Below are positions 19,450 to 29,401 of a DNA stretch of 64,000 nt, piece by piece. The first letter of the stretch is position 1, and each line of letters begins with the position of its first letter. This DNA is from Trichosporon coremiiforme (taxonomy: Eukaryota; Basidiomycota; Tremellomycetes; Trichosporonales; Trichosporonaceae): the NCBI GenBank assembly GCA_039545355.1, contig BCJJ01000007.1, positions 1,116,001 to 1,180,000 of the forward strand. The letters are read 5' to 3'. The notes under the pieces are model-generated. The model did not search any database, had not been told where the DNA came from, and saw only the letters and a program-made list of their open reading frames with translations. The position numbers were made by a program, and so were the translations under genes.

Positions 19450-22400
19450 TTACCAGAAACCGAACCAGCGGCCGATGGTGCGCACGATCGGCGCCTGCTC
19501 CTCGGGCTCAGAGTCGGAGTCGGGGACGAACTCGGACTCGGAGGAGCCGGAAGAGGCACGCGCGCCGATGTTTTCGTCGCTCTCGCCCGTGCTCAGGTAG
19601 CCGGGGAGAGTGCGGCGGGGAAGGGTATGGACTGGGCGTCCGACGGGGTGGCCGAGGCCGAGTTCGGTGCGGCCCTGGCGAGGCGCAGGCGTAGGCGTGA
19701 CGGGCGACATGCGGCGCTCGACACTGTCCAGTACGCGCTCGCGAGGCGTGGAGGTGGGGATGTCCACCTCGCTCTCCTCGTCGGACCGGAAGACGGGTGA
19801 GATGATCGTGGTCCGGTCGCTCTGCGCGTTATACGGCGGGGGAGGGGAGGGCGAGCGGTCGGTGCGTTCGCGGAACTCGACGTACGAGGGCGGGTCGGAG
19901 GCACGGCGCTGACGAGACACAGCGCGGGGGCGTGCGGCGCGGGGCGCAGGTCGGACGACGGGGAAGAAGGGGAACTCGTACGTCGGCGGCGAGTCCATGG
20001 GAAGCCCCTGTCGGGGACCGGGGGAGGGCGTGCGCGGCGCGCGCGGGGTGGAAGGGGTGTCGTCCTCGTTGTCTGAGACCTCCGTGTCGCTCGCCTCAGT
20101 GACCTCGGCCAGCGTCTCGATTTGGCGCTCGACGCGGGCTCCGGCGACGTCCTCGTGGAATGTCCGGATCGGAGTGGTGGCGGCACGCATGCGACCAGGG
20201 GCCACAAAGCCAGCACTGGGGACGCGCTCACGGTGAAGCGCCAGGTTCAGGCGGGCAGTGCGCGCGCGAATGCGGGCTTGCAACTGCAGCCGTTCCTGTT
20301 CGTAGGCTTCGGCTGCGGCCGCTTCGCGCTCCTCCTGAGCTCTGCGCTCAGTTTCAGCCTGCAGCTCTGCGGCAGCCTGGCGTTCAGCTTCGGCTTCGGC
20401 AGCAGTCTCAGCCTCGACACGGGCCGCCTCGGCAGCCTCAGCGACTTCGCGCTCACGCTCCCGTTCAGCGATGAGCCACTCGATCGCGGCGCGCTTGGTG
20501 GCGTCGCGTCGCTCGCGGGCGGCTTCACGCTCGGCGGCGCGGTCGGCGAAGAACGCCTTGAGACGCTCAGCCTGTACGGCCACTTCATCCTGGCGCAGCG
20601 TAGCGCGACGGCCACGGCGTTCGGCTGCGAGGTCGCCACCCCGGGGAGGGCGCTTGCGAGCAGCGTTGAGCTTGCGTGGTGCCTGCGCCAGAGCAATCTC
20701 GATCTCCTCGTCGTCGAGCATCTCGACGTCAGACGCTAAGAGCATGTCTACCTCGTCGTCCTCTGGTGACGGAGAGCCGGAGAGACGGCGGGCAGGGGGC
20801 GGGGCAGTGCGCGTGGTGTGCTCCTGCTCGGTGCGCGTGCGGTGACGCGCCAGCATACCGTTGCGCACACGCCGGTGCACGACGGTAGCGTGCATGACGT
20901 GCACGAACTCGTGCCCCGCCATGGGAGCGACGTCGGGCGAAGCATCAGCCTTATGAAACCCGCTCAGAGTCTTGCGCTCTGAGAGCCGGTGCAGTGCCAC
21001 AGGCCGGTGGCACCTCCTGATCCTACGGCGGAGGAAGCGTGCACGGCCAGGTGAGACAGATGGCGTCTTCGTGGCTTGGGCAGGAACATCAGTAGTACCG
21101 ACTTGATGGACAGGTGCCTTTGCAGTGACAGTGTGCTTGCTTTTGGGGACGGGGCCGGCATAGCGGTCGCGCACAACTCGGACGATGGAGCGCTTGTTCT
21201 CACGGCGCTTGGGCGGTCTGGGTGGGCGAAGCGCAAAGGGCTTAGCCGAGGCGGCCTTAGCTTGCTTGGTCACTGCCTTCTCGGACTCGGAGTTAGATTC
21301 CTTGGTAGTGTGCCTCGCACGCTTGTTCTGCGACGGGGTCTTCGATGAGCTGGCAACCGGGCTAGCGAGTAGTGTGTCTATCTGTTTCGGTCTAGAGAGG
21401 GGGCGCTTGCTCGAACTGCCGAGGGTAAAGTCGCTGTCGACTTCTTTCACAGGGCCCGGGATCTTGAAGACGTATTCAGGTTCCACCGAGAGCTCACTAG
21501 TTGCCTTTGGACTGGCCGGGACTACTTTATAGCCCAACTCCCGCGCTAGGCTTTCGAGCGATTCGACTGTGAGTGGGGCTGCCCGTTGCTTCGGGGTCTC
21601 GAACTCCTGCCACTTCTTGCCTTTCTTCGCCGTTCGGTCGTCAGCGATCGCCGCGGCTGCACGGCGCTTGGCCAGCTTCCCACGACGACGGTGCACGGAC
21701 TGACGGAGCTTGTACGCGAGCGGGGATTCGAGCCAGTCGCGCTCGGCCTCATCCTCGCTGGGTTCTGAGTCCGGAGCAGGGGACGGCGACCGTGGAACAG
21801 GCGACAAAGAGTCGGTGGAAGAAGTACTACGGCTATTGGCGTCGCTGCAACTGGGCAACAAAGACGAGGATACGCGTTTTTCGTCTTCTAGTGAACTGGG
21901 ACTCGTAGCCTATTGTCAGCGAGGCCGTGCCGAGGTCATATGTACTCACAAGACCGTCGATGCACTTTGTGATGTTGTAGATTGATTCGGTGGGAGAAAC
22001 GATGCGGCGGGTGGGTCTCAGAGGCTGCACCTGCGAACGGGTCAGCGTCCTCCCCCCAGGCCTGGAAGAGCTACGAACAGTGCATCCGGGAGAGACGCGT
22101 CGGCGAGTGGTAGGGGCACGCTTGGCCGGGTATAGGCTGCTGCTCCGCTTGTTCGGACGAGCTAGGCAGCGCTCGGTTGGGTCGACGCCTTTCCCCTTCC
22201 CCTTCCCGCATGCCGCCAGTGGGCTCTGGGGAAGCGAGGCGAGGGATGCGTCGACGTCGGCGTCGTCGGTGAGGCGCTCGATGGATGTGAGCATCCCGCC
22301 GAGCTCGACCTCTGCGTCCTCAGTCTCGGTTTCTGTCGCGTCGGTCTCGGACACATGGTCGCGGTAGTCTCTGAGGCTGGGGCGGAGGGCGGGTTTCAGT

Positions 22401-22486
22401 GCGATAGGGGGGGCGAGGCGCTGTTCGTGACCAGAGGCCTCCGAGTCGCTGGTGGTTGGGCGGGGTCTCTTGACTGCAGCGGGCAT
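19450..22486 (-). CDS. Large disordered protein with central Ala/Glu/Arg coiled coil
   Basis: Two exons (21950-22486 and 19450-21909; GTGAGT donor, ACAATAG acceptor) join in phase 0 to 998 residues. A short helix (SPTESIYNITKCIDGL) lies at the splice, followed by LEDEKRVSSSLLPSC. Basic, Ser-rich segments come next, then SLESLARELGYKVVP. Residues about 575-730 form a long charged coiled coil (AERLKAFFADRAAEREAARE; then VAEAAEAARVEAETAAEAEA and repeats). The tail is Pro/Ser/Glu-rich with several PPPY/PPTY motifs (DSPPTYEFPFF, SDPPSYVEF, PPPPYNAQS), which are WW-domain or arrestin-adaptor ligands. It ends EQAPIVRTIGRWFGFW. No family is recognised. The PY motifs suggest contact with a Nedd4-type ubiquitin ligase (inference). 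Confidence 0.8.
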
Positions 22487-24162
22487 AGCGACTGGATGCG
22501 CTGTGCAGTCAAGGAGTAGTTGTGGTAAAAGTTGGTCGTGACAAGATACGTGGTGGATGGATGTGTCGCGGTATGGGGGGTGAATCGGAGTGGATGGGCA
22601 AAAGACAATGGCGACAATGGGAAGGGGGGGTAGTGGAGAAGGGATTCCGATGCGAGAGTTCGGGGCGGCGGCGGGGTCAGAGTTCGTGGCGACAAAAGGA
22701 CGAGTGCCGGAGTAGGAGATTCGCGCGGGGGGTCGACGCTGTACAGTGGCCGCTCACTCTGCAGAGCGTCCTGGCCAGTGGCCACTGGCTCCTGGGTGGT
22801 CGTAACTGACTTGTATGAGGAACTCAGGGTCTCTTGTCACACGAAGCGCGGGTCCTGGCACGTGGTTTCCCTGCCAAGGGCTGAAGCACCTGTAAGGGCC
22901 AGACGACCACCAGTTACCGGATGCGCCAGGTCACAGGCTACATCGCATCCGAGACGCTGGAACGCTGTCTCGACCAGCAAGACTCTTGGTAACGGGCATC
23001 TGCGTCATCGTTTCGTGCATGCATTGCATCTATCTGAGCTGCCGTGACATGCACACGACGCGCTTGTCTGTGTGCCGCACAGGGCGATCTCGATCCAGGG
23101 GTTGCCCGCAATCCCAACTTATTTCCGTTTCAAGCAATCGAGGAATTTACCATTCATTGGGTGGCAAAAGCTGACGTCAACTCGGATCACCGGCCGCTTA
23201 AAAGTTGGTGCGAGCTGCAACCCTGGCGATGGCAACTCCTCGAGCCCCTTCCACCTTTAACGAACGGAGAATGGCATGAGCAAGCTGTGGAGGCGACAGC
23301 TCACGACAGATGTGCCAGGGAGATAACAAAGGCATAGCGCTGTTCGAGGTCGGCGATCGCACAGGTCTTTCGGATCGACGTTCACTGGGTTGGTTTCGTC
23401 TGTGTGTACATACACAACGGCCAGGACACTTCGGATGCTCACGGACCGGACGAAGTGGACGGGTGGACATTCGGTGTGCTCAGCTCTGCTGTGTACTACT
23501 AGAGTCTTTGTTCACTGTTTCAGTTGTCGTAGCCCCTGCGTCAGAGACTCGCCGGCGTGAATACAAGTTCTTTATGGGTCTGCCCTGTGTATTCGCCGCT
23601 CTTCTGGCGGACCAGCACTTGTCGCTGCTCCGCAGTTGACCTCTCTGCACATCCTACAGAGGCGACTAGAGGGGGCTTTCGAGTCGCATCTCTGCTCTGT
23701 ATGCGACTGCTCCGTGTAGTTTTTGCCATGGATTGCTCAAGGAGCGAAGACCGCTTATGATGCCAACACCTGCAGAGGTGCCAACGGTTGTGCATTCACA
23801 GATCCGTGTGATCCACCATATCCGCCAAGCAGGCAGAAGTCCAGCACTGCACGTGAGCAGCATGCAGTCGCAGTGATCAGAATGATCTGTACGAGTTACT
23901 TTCAAGGACCCCAAAGAGAATCTGGCGCTAGTGGTCGCGACACCTGGTAGTGTGGGCCAGCCCCGCGCAGCCGAACCGATCCCTCGTTGCCCTCGAATAT
24001 CCCAGACCTACAGTACTGCTTCTTTCTTCTCACCAAATATTTCAAGTTGTCTTTGCTGTCTAAGCTTTTCACTTCCGGCCTCTCTTCCGCGCATCTACGG
24101 CTCTCCCCGCATTTGCGTCTCCGCAGGTACTTGCTCGTGCCGTACACCCCAAGATCACCGCA
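22487..24162. other. Gene-poor region
   Basis: About 1.7 kb with no gene I can support on either strand. A TGACGTCA palindrome lies at 23172-23179. Reading frames here have poor codon character and no splice-linked partners. Confidence 0.5.
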
Positions 24163-24837
24163 ATGTTTCGAGCCGCTCAGCGCAGCACCCCCGCTGCTGC
24201 CTCTCCACTGAGAGTTCACCAGCGTGTGCTCGCAACCTCTCCGCTCACGCGCGGCTCTCGCCCCGCACCCATGCCCGTCCTTCCCACCAGCTCTCCGGTG
24301 GAGGAAAACTACACTCGCTCAACAGCCTGCCACAAACGCGGCATAGCCGACCATGACGACGACCGCGATCACCTCTCGCGAGGCAACCGTCTCGATTGCT
24401 CCTTGTCTCCCAACGGGTGCGTTCTTTGGTCTATCAGAGCATCCATCGAGTTCGGCCCTCCGCCCGACTGGCCAACATCTGAGCACTGGTATCCTTCCGC
24501 ACCGGTGGCGGAGTGCAGCTCGCCTCCGTCCACGGCCCCGCGCGGAAGGAGGGTTGAGGATCCCCACAAGTGGCTGAAGCGGGCTGCTAAAACAGCCACA
24601 GGCAAACTTGCCCTCTTCCCCGCGAGCTGTGCAAGTGGCCCGACCACTGCTGCTCAGTCACAAATATCGGTTGCTCCAGTCCATACTCAGCACCTAGGCG
24701 CTGGGCCATCCTGCCATAGGTGTCAACTGCCGAGTCCTCTCCAGTGCTTACGCTTTCCTGGTATCGACCTTCTTATTCCGGCCATTGCAGTAGGCAAGGA
24801 GAGGGCCATCTGGTCATTCTGCAAGCTCGCGCAGTAG
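24163..24837 (+). other. Open frame with mitochondrial presequence-like start
   Basis: The first 50 codons (MFRAAQRSTPAAASPLRVHQ, then RVLATSPLTRGSRPAP) look like a genuine mitochondrial targeting sequence. They follow a CT-rich leader and an ATCACCGCA context that resembles real fungal starts. Beyond about codon 55 the frame loses coding character (Cys/His/Arg/Ser-rich). It may be the first exon of a broken or duplicated mitochondrial gene, or a real gene with introns I could not place. On the opposite strand 24814-24936 encodes a 40-residue frame (MPPSKLTAQHLHALSVKGVG...) that could be another remnant. Confidence 0.3.
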
Positions 24838-24936
24838 GCCATCAACCGCTTTTGGAAGCAGCCGTCTCTCCTCTCCACCGACGCCTTTGACCGAGAGTGC
24901 GTGCAAGTGCTGGGCAGTGAGCTTGGAGGGCGGCAT

Positions 24937-25771
24937 GAAGCGCTGCTACGGTGCGGTTAGCGAGCTTCCTGTCAAGAAGCAGAAGTGTCGTCATTAGTAG
25001 TCAAGTGGTAGACGTCAGAAGTCAATCATAGAGGGTCGTGGTCGTCACCGAGTGGATCGGTTATCCGGGGCACCTCGGGGAATTTAGCTTTCAGGAACCC
25101 TTGGGACATCACCTGTTGTAGAGTATGCCGACGCGTTTGATTTTGTCCACTTCATCTGAACCTCTTCCCATTCATTGTTTCGCAACACTCAAGGAAAGGT
25201 CGAAGAGGAGTGTTGCACCTGAAGGAGAGTCGACGGAGGCATGCAAGGTGCGTTACGATGGACGGGCGGTGGCTTAGCGGCTGGGAGGGGCGGGACTATT
25301 CACCCCCAACGCGGATCCACTGCGCCCAGACACCTGTAGCCTGGCTAGTCTCGTCTGATGCACGCGATGCACGTCGACACTCCTAGTCACCACCAGCCAG
25401 CCTTACCACCAGCCCTACGCGCTACGTCGAGACCACCCGACGCCATGCACGCTCGACGGTCCAGCGGCCGGCCTCGCTCCCCAGACGCCCCTCCGGTAAC
25501 ACATGACTCTGCATGCTCCCATCTCTCGATCACACACTCTCTGTATATGCTCCGTCCCAGCCCTCCGAGTCAAGCTGTTCATCACTTGCTCCACTGCCTC
25601 CTGTCACCGATACCCCCACACCAGCATCACTCGTCTTGCCACCGACTCTAACACTGAACATCACACGATCGCACTCCCACAACCGCACACCCACACAATC
25701 TTGCTCGGCGCCCACGCTCGCGCGCGTCTGACTTGACCAACTCTTGAACCAAACAACCCACCATCACCGCC
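24937..25771. other. Intergenic region before the proline-rich protein
   Basis: No gene seen. The last 400 bases are C/CA/CT-rich with many CACAC runs, consistent with a promoter and leader for the downstream gene. Confidence 0.4.
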
Positions 25772-26776
25772 ATGCCTCCGTTTTCGACGTATCAGCCGTG
25801 GTTCTCGCTGTCTCAGCGTAAGAAGAAGCCCCGTCAGGAGCAGGACACGGCGCGCTACCGGAAGCGCAAGGACATGATCTCAGCACCGCAGCCTTCCTCG
25901 CTGCCGTTGTTATTTGCGACCGACTCGATCGACCACGCCACGACGCAGCGGGGATCTCTCGACGAGCATTCTTCTTCGCAGCGCGTACCCCTGCCCACGC
26001 CTCGTCAGACACCCCGTCAAACCCCTGACAAGGCGACACCAGCCCAGCCCCCCATCGTCAACGGGAAGAGCTACGGCACGCTCGTCGGCGGGCGCAAGCG
26101 CAAACCCGTTCTCAAGCTGAACACGGATGAGAGCGAGTGGCATCCGCCCCAGAGCCCGTTCGACCCCCGCCCGCCCAGCAGCGGGTGCTCGTCACCTGCC
26201 TCCGCGCGTGACTTTCCCTTGCCCGAAGCGTCTCAGCGGCGGTCTTCCCCTCCGGCCCGCCTCTCGCCCCGCTCAACTGCTCGCACGCCCTCTGGCTCGT
26301 CGTCATCGCAGAACAGCCCTCCGGTTCCCCCTCGCCCGCAGCGCCGCATCGTGTCCGCTAGCGCCGGACCGGCGTCCTACATTCCGCCTCTTTCGACGTT
26401 CTCGTCGTTGGGTCCGCGCCCGATCTCGGCGTTCCCCGTGTCCTCGCGCCCTGCTGCCGGACTCGCCGGCCGCCCCACCTCGCTCCCCGCTGACACGTCG
26501 GACATCTACAACTTCTTCCTCGGGAACAACGTGACGCGGAAGCGGGTCGACTTCCACGAGATCTCGCCGCGCGACATGCGCGACCTCGCAACGGACGCGA
26601 GGAGCAACAAGCGCGCCTTTGCGGGCACACACTCGCACACGCACGAGCACAGGCGTAAGACCGTCAAGCCGCGCGCTCCGCCTGCCATTCCTCCCAAGCC
26701 GGCGATGTCGACTCGGCAGGCATCGGACTCCCCCTCGTCCGTCGACAAAGTCTGGTTCGCCGCCAAAGTGGCCTAA
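25772..26776 (+). CDS. Proline/serine-rich protein with SH3-ligand motifs
   Basis: A single exon encodes 334 residues, starting in a good context (CCGCCATGCC). The N-terminus is basic (SQRKKKPRQEQDTARYRKRK). The middle is Ser/Pro-rich and contains SH3-ligand motifs (NSPPVPPRPQRR near residue 185, and PPAIPPKPAM near 312). A short conserved-looking island, DTSDIYNFFLGNNVTRKRVD with FHEISPRDMRDLATDARS, lies at about residues 245-285. It ends at DKVWFAAKVA. I do not recognise the family. Proline motifs suggest it is a scaffold or an adaptor partner, possibly cortical, but this is inference. Confidence 0.8.
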   Translation: MPPFSTYQPWFSLSQRKKKPRQEQDTARYRKRKDMISAPQPSSLPLLFATDSIDHATTQRGSLDEHSSSQRVPLPTPRQTPRQTPDKATPAQPPIVNGKSYGTLVGGRKRKPVLKLNTDESEWHPPQSPFDPRPPSSGCSSPASARDFPLPEASQRRSSPPARLSPRSTARTPSGSSSSQNSPPVPPRPQRRIVSASAGPASYIPPLSTFSSLGPRPISAFPVSSRPAAGLAGRPTSLPADTSDIYNFFLGNNVTRKRVDFHEISPRDMRDLATDARSNKRAFAGTHSHTHEHRRKTVKPRAPPAIPPKPAMSTRQASDSPSSVDKVWFAAKVA

Positions 26777-29089
26777 CGCCTTCGCTTCTACTGCACTGTA
26801 TTCTGTATCATTCTCACACTCGCGTTGTACTTCTCGGAACTTGACTTCATTCTTCACGTAACGACCAGCGGACCTCCGCAACGACCCTCAAGACTCCCTC
26901 AAGACTCAAAACATTCGCACAAAGTACACTACAAACACCACGCCCTCTTTAGTAACTCCCTTACACAGTTGTATAGTCTCTAGTTCTCCACCGTGCCCTG
27001 TCCTGGCAAAGTATAGGCGGGCCCGTCATGCCATTTTGCATCTGCTCACACCCTGTTCCCCTGGCGGAGGAAGGATGGTCCGTCACGCGTTCCGTGGTTG
27101 AAACGGGGGTTGAGATCGGAACCCCTGATGCCAAGAGCCGGAGGAGATTTTGAAGTCGAGAAGATGAGGAAGCCACCGCGCACGAACGGCAACAAGCAGA
27201 GCCACGTACGTGCGTTGGGTCATTGAGGTGTGGAGTTGACAATGCGATCGTGCGAGATTCTGGAGCCAGGATACGTGGCCAGCTGATCGCAGCTTGATAT
27301 GTGCGTTGTTGCCTGGTTAGGCAACTCAACGAGTGATCGGGCCAGAGCCGACACAGCGAGTGCCTAGTTCTAGCACAGGGGGCTTGCGGGCAGCTGACCC
27401 ACAAACATATCCATGATCCATGGGGAGAGTCACAGATCTAGGAGGGAGGGAGGGATGTGTATGTTCTCCCTTCTCGCTCGGTTGGAAGTGCGGGGGACGA
27501 TCTGGAACGAGAGGACAAGGGTATGTCGGGGGGTGGCGGTGATGGTCAGCTTGCGCACTGACAACCTTCAGCTTTACGGCTGTGCATAACTGAGACGATG
27601 GGGCTGTTCTGCTGTTCTCGTGCTCGTGCACTGTGTGGACTTGCAGACATTGCGAGAGGGCGTGACAGACACTGGTCAGGTGACCTCCGTGCTGCGCAGA
27701 GATGAGGCTAGTAACTCGGCCCCTGTCTGCAAGTACGAGTGCTTCCACCCTCAGCCCCGCATAGAGCTTCTGAGAGCCGAGGAGGAGTTCTGCTCAAGTG
27801 GAGGAGGAACGAAGACGATCAGTTCTCAGAGAGCAGATAGTCATATAGCCATGCTGAGAAAGTCTATCCGCGGGTGACTCTGCATTCTCCCCACAGATTC
27901 TAGTACTCACGAAAGACGGGGCCAGGATTAGAACACCTCCACCTGCACTAGTACCAGGCCGAGATCTAGATAACGCTTCCTCCTTAGCGAATCCCCACCC
28001 TAGCACAGCTGCGGCGCGTGCGGCCGACCTATCACAGCTGAACAACCGCGGCTGACCATTAGAGCTCCGCAGGTCACTCGACCACATGATCGTGGTGAAA
28101 AGTATAGCGCAAAATGAGCGGAGTATCTCTCCCGGACTGACACCGCTACTCTTGTGCTATGTCCGCCGTGTCGGCGTGTATGACTCGGATCTCCGACATT
28201 CGTTATGTCCCCAAGTGGGGATTCAGTCAGTGTCGAGGGCTAGTTGCTAGGGACGTTGGCAAATGTCGGACGTTGGACTGACCAGTCGGGCGACCCTCGA
28301 CCAGTGGCGGGCCTGTCGCTCAGTCCTGTTGTACGCGAGCTACGCATGCTACGCATGCTGCGCACGCTGCGCTCGGTCCGTGTTGCGTTCGCTGTGTCAG
28401 TGCTGGAAGCGTTATCCCCGTGCCCCGCTCACGCGCCCGCTCTGACCTAGGTAAGCCAGAGAGGATCGTTGTTGCGGCCCGGTGCCCCATTGTTGGAAAT
28501 CTGCCCGCTGGCTAGTAATTGCTGATCGTGATCGACAAGGGCGCAACTGTGCTCTCCCGATTCGACCTGATCTGGCAACTGGTCCATGGTCCTGTTCCAA
28601 ACAGAGCAGCGGCCGGTTGGATCGTTGGAGACGAGGGCGTAAGTAGCTGGCAAAGTTGCCCGCTTCAGTCTTCTGTCCACGACGTCCCGAGTCGATGGCC
28701 CGAATGCGTCGCGAGCGCCGAAAGCACGCAGACCATTGGATCCGGTATCCCGGTCCAACGGCGCGGTCTCGTACCACTTTCCCGGCTTGGAGGGGTATCA
28801 ATAATGGGCGACGGCGCTAAGCTCTGTGTGACCGTGGCCACTCCGAACAACAGTGTCTCGATAAGCTATGCCAGCGACAGGTCTGACAGTGAGTATCATG
28901 CAGCACGCATTGTCAGTATGGAGTTTGGGTCAGTGGCGACCCCCACGCAAAGCTACCGCGCTGTCGCGAAGGTCGTGGGGAGACAAGACGTTCTTCTCAT
29001 ACTCGTGCTACAACATATAGACATGTCTTTCGTTTGTTGTGTTTTCGGGTTTTCATGGAGTGCAGACAAGAGGGCGGGGGACAAGAGGT
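26777..29089. other. Gene-poor region
   Basis: About 2.3 kb without a supported gene. Small features: a tandem CTCAAGACT pair near 26888-26907 and a reverse copy of TCGCACGAT at 27247-27255. A short ATGC/GCGC-rich tandem (CTACGCATG, CTGCGCACG) sits near 28340-28375. Confidence 0.5.
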
Positions 29090-29401
29090 TTACTTCTTGT
29101 CGCCGCAGGTGCAGCCGGCACAGGTGCACCTGGGTGTCAGCTGAGATCCCGGCGATGACGACAGCGAAAAGGAAAGAGGATAGAGGAGGAGGGAGAAGCG
29201 GGGCGAGAAGGGATAACAAGGCGGGGGAGGAGGGGGGTAATGAACTACTCACTTGTCACCGCACTGGCACGAGCCGGTCGAGCAACCGGTGCAGCCGCCC
29301 TGGCAAGCGATGACGGGGGAGGTGGTCTGGTTGTCAGCCAAGTTCTGAACGTCTTCGCAGCCAAACAAGGGGACAACGGGGGCACTCACAGTAGCGAACA
29401 T
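29090..29401 (-). CDS. Metallothionein-like Cys-rich peptide, three exons
   Basis: Exons 29390-29401 (12 bases), 29253-29326 and 29090-29129 join in phase to 126 bases, encoding 41 residues. Both introns have GTGAGT donors and CTGAC-ACCCAG or CTGAC-AACCAG ends. The product starts MFATTTSPVIAC and then has nine Cys arranged C-x3-C-x2-C-x4-C-x-C-x3-C-x-C-x2-C-x-C, with the CxC pairs typical of metal-thiolate clusters. It ends CGDKK and contains no aromatic residue after Phe2. Small Cys-rich cytosolic peptides of this kind bind Cu(I), Zn or Cd and are usually metal-induced. Unspliced, the Cys exons are hidden in longer frames. A TATA box lies about 90 bases upstream. Confidence 0.8.

Noticed and set aside
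21715..21745. GGATTCGAGCC, resembling a reversed tRNA T-loop
   Set aside because: Lies inside coding sequence of the 998-residue protein and has no cloverleaf around it.
23902..24219. 105-codon minus-strand frame
   Set aside because: No recognisable motif, poor codon use, and overlap with the leader of the presequence-like frame.
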